Origin: Ophiosphaerella korrae
Lineage: Eukaryota; Ascomycota; Dothideomycetes; Pleosporales; Phaeosphaeriaceae
Reading direction: 5' to 3'
DNA length: 64,000 nucleotides
NCBI GenBank assembly: GCA_028456385.1
Contig: JALNQF010000130.1
Coordinates: 57,605-121,604 of the forward strand
The stretch's first letter is position 1; every line of letters starts with the position of its first letter. This document shows positions 43,156-54,833 of this stretch, piece by piece. The notes under the pieces are model-generated. The model was given only the letters and a program-made list of their open reading frames with translations, searched no databases and had not been told where the DNA came from. Made by a program: the position numbers and the translations under genes.

Positions 43156-44486
43156 TCATTTTTTTCTAGCTTGGCAGTGTAAAGCACAGAATCTAGCCAG
43201 GCCAGTTGAGTGTAGTGCTTATGTTTTGAATCCTTCAGTGGTAAACCGGCATGGGGAAAAAGCAGACCTCATGAGGCTTTGACTGATGGGGACGTTTCTT
43301 AACGAGAAGGAATTTCAGAGTCGTATTTTTTGTGATATTCAGTCATAACAATAGCATAGATTGGCCGGGGATAGTAAGAGATCTAGTGTAAGCATAGTTA
43401 GTGTTGGAATTTCCTCGTATTCCCTCTTCCAAGGTTAGGCTTCCCAGAAAGGCCTTGCATACACGACTGTACTCGGGGTATCGCCTTCCCATAAATGTGC
43501 CTAGATCTACCAAGGCTACAATAGGATTCCCCTCAACCCGCACTCTAGGTCCTATCATGCCTATGTTTGTCGATCGTATCCTAATTCGACTAGCTACTTA
43601 CTACCAGAATTAAGCTTATTCTCAAGTGGGGACCAATCTCCGACACTACGGAGTAGGGCGATCCAGTGAAAATAAGTTATAGGTACATAACTACTGACCT
43701 GTATGACAGCCGACCGTGTATGAGTTAAAGTGGCTAAGGAAGGTCCCCGACTCTTCCATCGACTTGGCACACCCTAGATAGTCTTAATGCGTGCATCACG
43801 AAATAGGGCGCTAAAGACCCTTCTAAGCCAGAGCTATTGACATTTTTGGTGAAAGCTCATGCGGGCTCTTCAGTGCATGGCTTGCGATCATGCCTTGTAA
43901 GGTGCCTCGTCCACCGCACTTTCACCAGTACTTAACTCTCTTGCTGGCCCGTACCTTCGAAAACGTTCCATCTAGTTATTGCAACACAGGTCCCTAATTA
44001 CTTCTAGCCCCAATTGTTGATTTGATGAAGGATGTGGAATTGGTGAGTTTGGTAGTCATTTAGAGCAACGATGAGAAATGCACCAAAGTCTTTTACACTT
44101 CTCAAATTTCCACCAATAATGGGGGGCCTTTCCACTGTCTTTTGCTTATGAGTATATTCCTTTGATGAAGACAAACATAGGATGACAAAGGGTAAGATTG
44201 CGTACACGCTTAGTGTTTCTCAAATCACTTCTCCAGATAATGGGCATTGCGTGATTTACACCTCCGAATAGCTATTTCTCCGTGTCAGCCTTTCTCAGAT
44301 TACAGTATGACTCAGATCGTGGCCAAGTTGGTCTGGATTTGCCTGGGATAGCACTTTGTCGACAGAGAAACGCATACTGGTGTACTAGACCAGATATAAA
44401 GGCATGATAATCTGCATATTTAGCGGCGCAGCATAGTCTCTGTTCCGCCTGAGTATGTCCAGTATCATTCGGCGAGAATCTAGTTG

Positions 44487-44822
44487 CGCCTCCTAAGAGA
44501 CTTTGGATGGTTGCGCGTACAGAACCTATTATGTCGGTGAATACCTGTACAGACTGTGTATAAGCGTTTCTTTATGCTGCTGTGTTACTGCCATTGAGCG
44601 CGTTCTCTCTCAGCTGGTTGCCAAGATGTTGACCAGGTTGACACCTCAGAATTAATTGATATTCTGAAGGAGCCATTAGTAAAACCACAATATAAATCTC
44701 AAGATGATTCATTGTCCTTGATAGTTCTTCTTTGCCACTATACGTGGCCGAGTTTTTCGTTCAGGAGTTTGACGAACGAATTCAGGCTGTGGTTGGCTGC
44801 CGCTGGAGGTTCCGAAAAGGAA
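44487..44822 (+). repeat. Less mutated copy B of the ~340-bp repeat
   Basis: Direct-orientation partner of 42121-42465, 2.37 kb away and clearly less AT-rich. No transposase, reverse transcriptase or terminal inverted repeat is visible in or next to it, so the nature of the repeated unit is unknown. It could be the edge of a larger lost element or the 3' flank of a duplicated gene. Confidence 0.75.
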
Positions 44823-45302
44823 GGAGCGCGGAAGCTTGGGAACACTGTGCCCCACAGCGCGTGACGGTCGCGTGTCACAACCAAACCAGCGATATGAGTA
44901 TGTCGCACTGCATGCAATGGAGAGTGTGCGGATATATAACACGACGCAAGAGGAAAGAGAAGCACGCATTCATCGCGACATAGAGCCGCGGCCGTAAGTT
45001 TAAAGGCGCGGAAAGCTGGCTCCCGGCGCGTACCAGGTGAATCTGGGGTCAAGCTTGGGGTTGTTTCGCAGTGCGGGGAAGCTGCATCATCGGCAAAACA
45101 GAAGGCACCAAAGGCAAAGCAGCCAACGCGGCCCAAAGGTACCGCCATATGTACCACCCACTCCGCATACCGTGTTACCCTTCGAGTCTCTCCCACAGTA
45201 TCAGCCCCTCAGCGCCGACTAGCCTTGTTCTCCCCGATCTGGTTGCCAGCAGATGCGGGTTCCAGACTGCCCCCTTTGCTCGTTTATTTCCGAGACAGCA
45301 AC

Positions 45303-48300
45303 ATGACTTCGCCAGCCAACTGTCTCGCCGGCTACAGGGCCCTTGCCTCTCGACCGCCGCGGGGTAGCATGGCTAGCTTCAGCCTGTCTTCTTCTGTACT
45401 GTTCGCCATCCGATCTGGATCTGCATGTGGACAAGTAATCCAGCGAGGGCTTCATTCCAGCAGCGTCAAGCCTCGCCGACTAAACACGGGTGTCCGGACC
45501 CTAGCCCATCCGCCACCTCTGTGCCTGCAGCAACGTGTTCCACCGACTACTGCAATTGCCCGATATGCATCCCACGCGCCTGCGGAGCCGCGCGATGACG
45601 CTGCAGAGCTTCCGACTAGCCCCCCTTTCTCCTCTGGAAAATACAGCACCCTCACCATTGGTATTCCTAAAGAGAGCTACCCCGGAGAACGTCGCGTGGC
45701 CATTACCCCTCAAAACGTGGCATTGCTTCTCAAGAAAGGCTTCTCTCGAATCCTGATTGAGCGTGGTGCTGGCGTCGAAGCCCAATTCACCGACGAGGCG
45801 TACGAGCAGGCCGGTGCCAAAACTGTCGACCGTAGGAGCGTCTTCTCAGAAAGCGATATTTTGCTCAAGGTTCGAGCACTTAGCATTGATGGCGCTGAAG
45901 CTGAAGTGGATGCCATCCGTGAGGGTGCCACCGTTATCTCCTTTCTTTACCCTGTGCAGAACAAGCCCGTTGTTGATAGAATTGCTTCTCGCAAGGCGAC
46001 GGCTTTTGCCATGGATATGGTACCTCGCATTTCTCGCGCCCAGGTTTTTGATGCCTTGAGGCAAGTCTCAAGCATGCTATCAAACTGGACAAGATTGACA
46101 AGATCCTAGCTCCATGGCCAATATTGCTGGTTACAAAGCTGTGCTAGAAGCCTCGAATACATTTGGTCGATTTCTTACTGGTCAGGTGACCGCTGCTGGA
46201 AAGGTAGTGATTTCAAGCCAAAGTGCTTGGAAGTGCGCTGATTATTTCACAGATTCCCCCTTGCAAGGTACTTGTCATTGGTGCCGGCGTAGCAGGCTTG
46301 AGTGCTATCGCTACCGTAAGAAATTTAACCTCCTCAGTTAAGGATCTAGCTGATATTTCATGCAGGCTCGGCGAATGGGAGCTATCGTGCGCGGTAAGTA
46401 AATCAGAAATATATGAAGAAATCGGCTGACCTCGGTAACTTGAAGGTTTTGATACACGATCTGCAGCTCGTGAGCAAGTGCAGTCACTAGGCGCCGAGTT
46501 CATTGAGGTTACTGGCGTTAATGAGGATGGCTCTGGGGCTGGCGGCTACGCCAAGGTGATGTCGAAAGAATTTATCGAGGCTGAGATGAAACTCTTCTAC
46601 GAACAATGCCGAGAAGTCGACATTGTCATCACCACGGCTTTGATCCCCGGGAAACCGGCGCCAAAGTTGATCACCAAAGCCATGCTCGGTGCCATGAAAC
46701 CTGGCTCAGCTGTAGTTGATCTTGCAGCGGAGGCTGGCGGTAACTGTGAAGCTACCGTTCCAGGAAAACTAGAAAAGTACAATGGTGTTTCCGTTATCGG
46801 TAGGTACACACCAGATGGTAGCATTCTACACACTAATACTGTACAGGTTATACCGACCTTCCATCTCGCCTGCCAACTCAATCTTCGACTCTTTATTCCA
46901 ACAACGTCACTAAATTCCTTCTTTCATTAGTGCCACAAGACAAGAGAGAGAAGTACTATGATGTCGACCTTACAGATGAAGTCACCCGCGGCGCTATTGT
47001 TACCTATGATGGCCAGATTCTTCCTCCAGCTCCACGACCTGCGCCGCCACCCGTACAAGCCAAGCCAGCATCATCGCCTGCAGATCAAGTAGCTAACATC
47101 GTCGCACTCACTCCCTGGCAGAGCCAGACTCGTCAAGTTGCAGGCGTTACTGCCGGCATGACTACCGCCTTAGCTCTTGGCAAATTTACTGGGCCCTTAT
47201 TCATGAGTAACGCATTTACCTTTGCTCTCGCCAGTTTAATCGGATATCGGGTAGTGTGGGGTGTCGCTCCTGCATTACATTCGCCCTTGATGAGCGTGAC
47301 CAATGCTATCTCCGGTATGGTTGGCATTGGAGGTCTTTATATCATGGGTGGTGGTTATTTCCCAGAGACCATACCTCAAACTCTTGGAGCTTTGTCGGTT
47401 TTGCTCGCATTCGTCAACGTTTCTGGAGGTTTTGTCATCACAAAGCGCATGTTGGATATGTTCAGACGACCCACAGATCCCAAAGAATATCCCTGGCTAT
47501 ATGCGATTCCGGCTGCACTATTTGGCGGTGGATACATCTACGCTGCCTCCACCGGCATGGCAGGATTGGTACAAGCTGGTTACCTTGTGAGCAGCGTTCT
47601 TTGTATGACTTCGCTATCTGGCCTTGCCTCTCAAACAACGGCACGTCGGGGTAATCTACTTGGTATACTAGGCGTTTTCTCTGGAATCCTCGCGTCATTG
47701 GCGGCAGTTGGGCTTTCAACGGAAACCCTCACACAGTTTGCTGGACTTGCCACTCTCGGAAGCGTGGTCGGTATGGTTATTGGCAGACGCATAACTCCAA
47801 CAGGCCTTCCACAGACTGTTGCTGCTCTACACTCCGTCGTTGGCCTTGCAGCAGTACTTACTAGTATTGGCAGCGTCCTAGGTCACGAGGGTGCCGATAT
47901 CACCACACTTCATATGGTAAGTGCATACCTTGGTGTGCTCATCGGTGGAGTCACATTCACCGGAAGTATCGTTGCATTCTTGAAACTAGCTGCCAAGATG
48001 TCTTCCCGGCCCATAAATCTGCCTGGACGCCATCTTGTCAATAGTACACTCCTCGGAGCGAACATAGCCACCTTGGGAGCTTTCCTAGCATGGGCACCCG
48101 GTGCCCCTTTGATAGGTGCAGCTTGCCTCTGCGGTAATGCTGCATTAAGCTTTGTCAAAGGCTTTACTACGACGGCAGCTATCGGTGGAGCAGATATGCC
48201 CGTCGTCATTACCGTATTGAATGCCTATTCTGGATTCGCTTTAGTAGCTGAAGGCTTCATGTTGGATAATTCGCTTCTGACAACCATTGGTGCTTTAATC

Positions 48301-49056
48301 GGAGTCTCGGGTTCTATTCTTTCGTACATCATGTGCGTGGCGATGAACAGATCCTTGACAAATGTCCTCTTCGGCGGTATCGCACCAACTGCACAGTCCC
48401 AAACAGAAATACAAGGAGAGATCACGAAGACGACATCTGAAGAGACCGCCGACGCTCTGATAAATGCGGAGAATGTCATCATCGTAAGTTGACTCCAAAC
48501 CAACTCGGACGCGATAAACTAACAACACCCAGGTCGTTGGCTACGGCATGGCCGTGGCAAAAGCCCAATACGCCATCTCCGACTTCGTCACCGCCCTCCG
48601 CTCTAAAGGCATCAACGTGCGCTTCGCCATCCACCCCGTCGCAGGCCGTATGCCAGGCCAATGCAACGTGCTCCTCGCCGAAGCCTCGGTGCCCTACGAC
48701 ATCGTCCTTGAAATGGATGAAATCAACGACGACTTTCCGGACACGGACGTAACACTCGTTATTGGTGCTAACGACACGGTCAACCCAATTGCGCTGGAGC
48801 CTGGTAGTGCCATTGCGGGCATGCCTGTTTTGCATGCGTGGAAGAGCAAGCATGTTATTATTATGAAGAGGGGTATGGCGAGTGGGTATGCGGACGTGCC
48901 GAATCCGATGTTCTTCATGGAGAACACGAAGATGTTGTTTGGAGATGCGAATGATAGCTGTAATGGTATGTTTCTCACGGCTGATTTTGTTCGAGTATTT
49001 GCTTACTGATTTTAGCTATCAAACGTGCGCTTGAGGAGAAGATCAAGGGCCTTTGA
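45303..49056 (+). CDS. NNT: Mitochondrial NAD(P) transhydrogenase, 8 exons
   Basis: Exons are 45303-46060, 46110-46203, 46253-46315, 46366-46393, 46446-46799, 46847-48483, 48533-48965 and 49016-49056, giving 1135 residues. The enzyme transfers hydride between NADH and NADP+ coupled to proton movement across the inner mitochondrial membrane. A Ser/Arg-rich presequence leads to the NAD(H) domain ('[19 protein letters not shown]', '[10 protein letters not shown]', '[16 protein letters not shown]', '[13 protein letters not shown]'). Then come a Pro-rich linker, a membrane domain of many hydrophobic segments (from about 47100) and the NADP(H) domain ('[17 protein letters not shown]', '[18 protein letters not shown]', '[14 protein letters not shown]', '[13 protein letters not shown]'). 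Intron 1 is GC-AG (GCAAGT); the others are GT-AG, 47-52 nt. The start at 45303 is the first in-frame ATG; 45369 is an alternative. Confidence 0.94.
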
Positions 49057-49948
49057 TTGTGGGTGAGTGAAAGATTCAAGTAATACTCTTTGGTTATTGC
49101 GAGATTGAATTGTAAGTATTCTGACATATGCATGGCGATGCAGCGCTTGTATAGCGGCAATGTGGATCACATCTTCTTGCACCATATTGGTGCACACTGT
49201 TTACACCTTTTACATTTGAGCTATATACAGAACGAAATGAGAATTGCATGAGATTCTATTAATCGACTTTGATGAGCAGAAGACGACTCCTTCTCACAAA
49301 ATTTCTTATTAATTTATGCACAAGAGGTAAAGTGGGAGGTCAGCCAACTAGTCTGTTAGTCAGCTGGAAGTGCATAGGAGCTCAACGCAGTTGAGCTCAC
49401 TACCACACTTCACTTGGTCAATCAAATCATACTTCAGCTCTTCGTTTCTCTAGTTAAGTGACAATACTTAAGTACTAAGATAGGGAACCCTAGCTCTCTG
49501 TAAACTGAAAAGGCGGGAAATTCAGTTCTCTGTTGTTAATATTAAGTGTATACAATAAATATACTAATAAGTAACATGATAAGGAATCTTGGGTTACCCA
49601 ATGCATACTTGTAGACGCCTCAAAAAGCGATTCTAAGGTGCTAATTCTCTTCTGGCTGCTCTATCCCAAGCAGCCAATGCCCTACTTTTCCAGTTGATCG
49701 TGAGTAATTGCCTCTAACCTTATTAGGTATGTACACGGCCGAATAACCTGCTCCTCTGTCAAGGCCCATCAACACTAGAGAGCTACCCCGCATCTTGTGA
49801 AAAAAAAACCCCCCAGTCAGATAATGTCTGAGCAGACCTTCGCTCATCGCTCTTCGTGCAAATAGTCGAATAATATATTAACTAATTTAAACTTTGGGCA
49901 TGCTCACCTCCGATTGTGTTCCGATGGTGCTCAGGCCAATGGCCGTAT
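49057..49948. other. Intergenic, no gene seen
   Basis: The sequence between the transhydrogenase stop and the tRNA-Val gene is AT-rich and carries no convincing frame. It includes an 8-A/6-C homopolymer pair at 49801-49814. Confidence 0.5.
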
Positions 49949-50034
49949 GGCTCGATGGTGTAGTTGGTTATCACGTTCGCCTCACATATTCAAGAGATCG
50001 CGAAAGGTCCCGAGTTCGAGCCTCGGTTGAGTCA
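49949..50034 (+). tRNA. tRNA-Val(CAC) with a 12-nt intron
   Basis: The acceptor strand GGCTCGA pairs with TTGAGTC (two G-U pairs), followed by discriminator A at 50034. The D arm is GTG...CAC around TAGTTGGTTAT. The anticodon stem TTCGC (49976-49980) pairs with GCGAA (50000-50004). The 19-nt loop holds CT-CAC-A plus a 12-nt insert at 49987-49998, in the canonical place one base 3' of the anticodon. The T arm is CCGAG-TTCGAGC-CTCGG. The body matches fungal tRNA-Val (GGTGTAGTTGGTTATCACG). The intron is removed by the tRNA splicing endonuclease in the usual pathway. Confidence 0.93.
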
Positions 50035-50039
50035 AAAGA

Positions 50040-50048
50040 TTTTTTTTT
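50040..50048 (+). terminator. Pol III terminator of the tRNA-Val gene
   Basis: Nine T residues begin six bases after the tRNA 3' end, as expected for RNA polymerase III termination. Confidence 0.85.
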
Positions 50049-50590
50049 GAGTCTGTGTTGCTGTGCATGGGTGCAGCCGGACTGTGACTCAGGTGTTGGA
50101 GAAGGTTGGTGGATGCTCAAGTTTTGTTCCACATTTCGACGATGAGAAAGGGTGGGGGGGGTTTTTTTTTTTTTTTTTTGGAAAACTTCTTTTGTCTACA
50201 ATAACGTGCACTCACCCAAGTTGTTTCGAAAAACAATTTCGGTGTACCTAATAATACGCAAATCCTCCTGCTTCGACGAAAAGATTTGAACGCAGTTGAG
50301 CCAAGTGGCAAATATCTTTCAGCTCAATTCCTGTTTCCCAATTGGTAGAACCAGCCCCGCTTACTTCATTTCTGCTCTAGTCCTGACGCCCTATCGTATA
50401 TCGCGTTACGGCCGTTGGTACCACCCAATACTTACATTAGCTAAACTTTATTCAGAAATATCTTGCTTGCGCATCCTTGGAAGTCGCGACGTCGATCTAG
50501 CGGGCATCTGACAGTTTGAAAGATCTCTAAACCCCTGGTTGACTCAGCGAGTCATACCACCTTTTTCGTTTCACTCCTAATCGTTTACAA
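50049..50590. other. Intergenic, no gene seen
   Basis: Contains a G8 run (50155-50162) directly followed by a long T run (about 50161-50179) and otherwise unremarkable sequence. No coding frame is recognised. Confidence 0.45.
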
Positions 50591-50682
50591 ATCAGGCTAT
50601 ACGCCCCCTGTTCGAAGAATAATCAAACTATACGTCCCCTGCTCGAAGAAAATCAAGCTATACGTCCCCTGTTCGAAGAAAA
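50591..50682. repeat. Three ~30-bp tandem units in a promoter
   Basis: Three imperfect tandem copies of ATCARRCTATACGYCCCCTG followed by YTCGAAGAAA lie 68-160 bases upstream of the nitronate monooxygenase ATG. Each unit contains a TTCGAA-type palindrome or its variant CTCGAA. Confidence 0.85.
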
Positions 50683-50749
50683 ATCTTGAGCAAAGCCGCT
50701 GCCATCCTTTCACTAGCACTGCTCATTCTCCCTATTGTCATCATCAATC

Positions 50750-51788
50750 ATGTCACCGCTCAAGGATTTCTTCCCATGGGCTTCATCGCCGCTCATCATC
50801 AATGCACTCATGGCCGGCTTCGCCGGCGGTGCACTCGCATCTGCGGTCACGCTTGCAGGTGACCTTGGTCTGATCGGGGGTGTGGTTAGTATGGATGAAG
50901 TTCGACAGGAATTGCAAATCGCCTCTGAAACCATAATGTCGGATTCAACCCTTCTCAAATCGAAAACGACGCCGGTCGGTGTGGGCTTGCTGCTTTTCAT
51001 TCTCAAGCTCCAAGACGTATTGCCAGTTATCTAGGAGTTCAAGCCCACTGTGGTATGGCTGTTCGCTGCGAAAGAGCTAGAGGATTATGCCAAATGGGCA
51101 TCAGTGCTACGCAATGTATCGCCAGAAAGCCGGATATGGGCGCAAGTTGGCAGTGTGGCAGCTGCATTGAAGGTTGCGAGAACAGCAAATCCCGATGCGT
51201 TGTGTCTTCAAGGCGCAGATTCTGGCGGCCATGGCTTCGAGAAAGGGGCGAGCATTATCTCGTAAGTTCCTAAGGCGTCTGACACGCTTACACATGAGGG
51301 CTTCTCTCACATTGCTCTCGTCGCTTCAGGCGGCGTCACCGACGGCCGAAGCACTACAGCCGCTCTTGCTCTTGGCGCCCAGGGTGTGGCAACGGGAACA
51401 CGATTTTTGACATCCAAGGAGGTAAAAGTCCACCCTTAATCCTAAGCTGCGTTGCTAGAGGCGCATGATGGTGGACAAGTTACTACGCGTTCAAAGCTCT
51501 TCGACCGGTGGACCAAATCCGTGGCCAGATGTATACGGCGGTCGTAGTCTAACGATTAAAAGCTACAAGGATTTTAAAGACGGATTGAGCCTCGAAAAAA
51601 TCCAGAGGTTGCACAATGAAGCAATTGCTTTGGAGGATAAGGGCTATAGCACAGGTCTACAGGGCAGAGCTGCCATCTGGGCAGGGACAGGTGTGGGTTT
51701 GGTAAATCAGGTAGAGAGTGCAGCGGACATAGTTAGAAATGTGCGAAAGGAGGTACGAGAGATTGTTTCCCGAGGTATATACCTATAA
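50750..51788 (+). pseudogene. Nitronate monooxygenase-like gene, inactivated
   Basis: The ATG at 50750 opens 'DFFPWASSPLIINALMAGFA', the FMN-binding start of the nitronate monooxygenase / 2-nitropropane dioxygenase family. It continues 'TPVGVGLLLF', 'PTVVWLFAAKELEDYAKWAS', 'IWAQVGSVAAALKVA', 'PDALCLQGADSGGHG' (substrate/FMN loop), 'IALVASGGVTDGRSTTAAL', 'GAQGVATGTRFLTSKE' and finally 'GPNPWPDVYGGRSL'. The family oxidises alkyl nitronates to carbonyl compounds plus nitrite. In-frame stops lie at 51032-51034 (TAG) and 51263-51265 (TAA), and the frame changes twice between about 51420 and 51510. Both stops can be derived from glutamine codons by C to T. The gene is clearly non-functional but well preserved in sequence. 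Confidence 0.8.
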
Positions 51789-52574
51789 CCCTATCTTGGG
51801 TCATATCAGCTGAAACACCCACATGAATTATGAAGTTAGGTCCTTCTACTCACTTCATTGCATCTGTTTTATCCACACAATCAGTGCCCCCCTTTTTTTT
51901 AAAATACAAAGTACATTTACATTAGTGGCTTCATGACCTAGATTGTCGGGATCCATTTCTTGAAATTCCTTTGGCTGGCGCTCATGTTGTCCAGATACTC
52001 CTAGTCCTTCGCATATGTTCTTTCACTAAATGTAAGCGCGAAGACTGATTTCATGTAATTCGCCCATCTTGTATAATGGTCAGGAATTCATCTCGCCTGC
52101 CCTTGTCGGCTGAGCTTTCGCTCAAGTCGGTCTGATTGTAGGATTTCTTGTGGAAATCAAGAAATGAGCAAGTTTATTGGTCTATTAGAAATTACTTAGA
52201 TACCGCTGTTACAGTCAGCACTTACATTTAGCGGCATGGCTAAGGTCGGTTTCGTTTTTCGTCGCTCCTTGCAGCAATATGCTCGGACGGCCCGTAGATC
52301 AGCACGAGGCCCCCCACACCAACATGACGCCTTACCATATTAGGCGCAAAAGATGGCCAAGACCTCGCTCAAGGCTGAACACCGCCTCAACATCAGCGGC
52401 TACTTGTCCAAGCCCTGTACGATTCCACTTCAACAGTCGTGAAGCCATCCACGGTAATAAAGATGCAGAAACCTTCGCTTCCTTGGACTTATATCGAACT
52501 GATGAAAATTAACCCCACGCTATTCATTCCTATCACGCCCTACGGTTGAGCTTATTTACGCCTTGTCCTGAGCT
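51789..52574. other. Intergenic before the zinc-cluster gene
   Basis: No gene is supported. A patch at 52065-52110 vaguely resembles a tRNA 5' half but has no T arm. The region must carry the promoter of the transcription factor starting at 52575. Confidence 0.45.
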
Positions 52575-54586
52575 ATGAAGAAGGCCGAAAGCGGGCAAAC
52601 AAAAGCATCTCGTCAATGTTGGGAGTGCCTTAAGCGGCGATTAGTCTGCGATTTCACTTTTCCCCACTGCAAGAAATGCCAGAAGGCCGGGAAGGACTGC
52701 CCAGGCTACGATGAACAGAAACCCCTGCAGTGGGTGCAGAATGGCAAGGTGACCTCAAGACGTAGGAAAAAAGATAGCCAACCGAAGATCTACACCGTGT
52801 CCGCAGAGAACCAGGGAGAGACCAAGTGCCCCTCTCAGGTAGTGGAGAAGTGCCCCGTTGCACCTACAGTTGTTGTGCCCAATGACTTGGCAATCGACCC
52901 AGATCTCGATTCATTCTTCGACTCCCTGATTGAGCCAACACTCGACTATGGGCCCTATCAGACGTACCCCTCAACCTGGAGGCCTTTGAACGAAGCTCGC
53001 TGGGGCCCCCTATTCGCAGACCACCTCGAAACGGTGTTGCAACAGTCACACATCAATGCAGCACATGGAATTGAAATAGCCAATAAATTGTTTGAAAATG
53101 CCGACCAAGATAAAATTGAGGAAGTGATTTCAAAAGGCCTACTTGAAGAGGCCTCACGAATGGTTACCTGTCGGGATGATCCCATAAAAGGACTGGAAGA
53201 ACTTATCCGCTTCATGCATACGCAAGATTTGCCAAACTATGGCTACCTATCGAATGAAACAAATGAGGTCGTTCAAGCTGTACAATACTGTAGGTTTTTT
53301 CTATCGAACGCATTTAAAGGAAGCCGCTAAAGTTGCAGATAACACACGAATGCAACCAACGTTGAAGGCTGCGAACAAGCTAGCTCCAAATCCGGCACTT
53401 ATCACCTTCCCCCTCGCTGCGCTACACGTTCTTCCACCTACCATGCATCACATTTTAGTGTGCATGTCCATAAACCATTTCGTTCATACCCTTCCTCCTG
53501 GTACCAATAAATCTATCATTGTTAGTAATCGATCCAAGGTATATCAGCATCGTGGTGCCGCAATAAGGGCATTGAGTCAATATGTAGGAAAAGACAAGAC
53601 CAGGTGTAGTGACTTGACCATCTCGAGTATATTAATGTTTATGTGCATGGAGGTGAGCACTCGAAAATGCGATCCCCCATGTGAGACGGGCTAACTCTCA
53701 TAGCTGCAAAATCCAGCCATGGTTGATTGGCGTGCCCATGCCAGCAGTATAAAGCGGCTTGTTGACATGCGTGGTGGATTCAAGACCCTGATGAAGCAAT
53801 CTCCCTACCTTGCCCCAACATTAGTAGTATACATACTGTAAGCATAACACATGTTTCCGCGCGCGACAAAACTTCCAACTTACCATCCATCTTCCCAGCA
53901 TCCTCATCGTCGCAAACACCTGCAGTCCATCCTGGGACCAAATCGAACTCAGCGACTCGCCCGAGCAAAACATCATCGACATTGAGGAAATTTACAACTT
54001 TGTCTTCCCTTATACTCTCTGCCCACCCGCCCTTTTCATGGAAACCGTGCGCATAAACCAGCTACGCCAACGCGCCTCCGCCGTCCTCTTCGCCGGCGAC
54101 ATAAACCCCACGCACGTCCTCGAGGCACACGACATGCTCGGCAGCATCGAGGCCTTCAGCCCCGCCGACTGGGCCCAGCCCGGCGAGTGCTACGACGAGT
54201 GGCTCCTGATCGGCACCATTTACCAGGAAGCCGTCGCCGTGTACTGCACCATGGCCTTCCAGTCCCTCACCATCCTGCCCTGCACCCTCGAAATGAACGA
54301 AATGCGCTCCATCCACGGAGACCGCTTGCTCGACCGCCTGGCCACCGCCATCAAGTCCCCGTGCCTCATCAACTTCCTCATGTGGCCGCTGACCGTCGCG
54401 GGCGTCGAGGCCGCGTACCGAGACGCGCCCACGCGCTACTGGGTCGAGACACAGCTTGCCGTGTTGAGCCGCTATTTGGGCACAAGCAGCCCGTTGAAAG
54501 CGCAGGCGGTGCTGAAAAGGTATTGGGCGCGTGCGGAACCCGGGTGGGATGAGTGTTTTGATAAACCGTATGTTTTCGCTATTTGA
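52575..54586 (+). CDS. Zn2Cys6 transcription factor
   Basis: Exons 52575-53289, 53339-53652, 53704-53837 and 53899-54586 encode 616 residues; introns are 49, 51 and 61 nt, all GT-AG. The N-terminus carries a fungal binuclear zinc cluster with Cys15, 18, 25, 32, 35 and 42 ('CWECLKRRLVC' then 'HCKKCQKAGKDC', spacing 2-6-6-2-6), followed by a basic linker ('SRRRKKDSQ'). The rest is a mostly helical regulatory region ('MRGGFKTLMKQSPYLAPTL', 'PWSDSPEQN'-like acidic patches) matching the loosely conserved 'fungal transcription factor' domain 2 type. Such proteins bind CGG-containing sites in the nucleus, often regulating neighbouring metabolic genes. The nearest upstream enzyme gene, the nitronate monooxygenase, is dead. 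The targets are unknown. Confidence 0.85.
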
Positions 54587-54833
54587 ATTGCTATGTGAAT
54601 GCTAAATGCTGAATGCTTCAAGGGCTACAGTCGTGGCGTGGAGTGGGTGTTGAAGGGGGGGGGGGGGGGTTGGGATTGGTGGGCGGGCTTGCCTGCATTG
54701 GTATGTTCTCATTTATACCCTTAGATATATATTTTTCTGTCGTCATATGTAAACCCCGCGCCCACCCCCCCCTTTTTTTTTTCCTTCTCGTTTATTATTT
54801 GTAAGTTGTCACTAAAATGTCCGATGATAAAAT

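Larger units (their letters stand above)
43068..45302. other. Gene-poor stretch before the transhydrogenase gene
   Basis: About 2.2 kb between the secreted-protein gene (-) and the transhydrogenase gene (+). It contains repeat copy B (44487-44822). A TATA-like 'GATATAAAG' near 44392 is followed by an ATG at 44455, but that frame closes within 14 codons where the repeat begins. Another TATATAAC (44933-44940) lies 360 nt before the transhydrogenase start and may belong to it. Confidence 0.45.

Noticed and set aside
42121..44822. Transposon with terminal repeats flanking the secreted protein gene
   Set aside because: The two copies are direct repeats without visible transposase, integrase or target-site duplications, and the first is AT-decayed. 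The evidence supports only a duplicated segment.
52060..52110. tRNA 5'-half-like sequence (TGTATAATGGTCAGGAATTC)
   Set aside because: No T arm, no matching acceptor strand and no terminator; at most a fragment.
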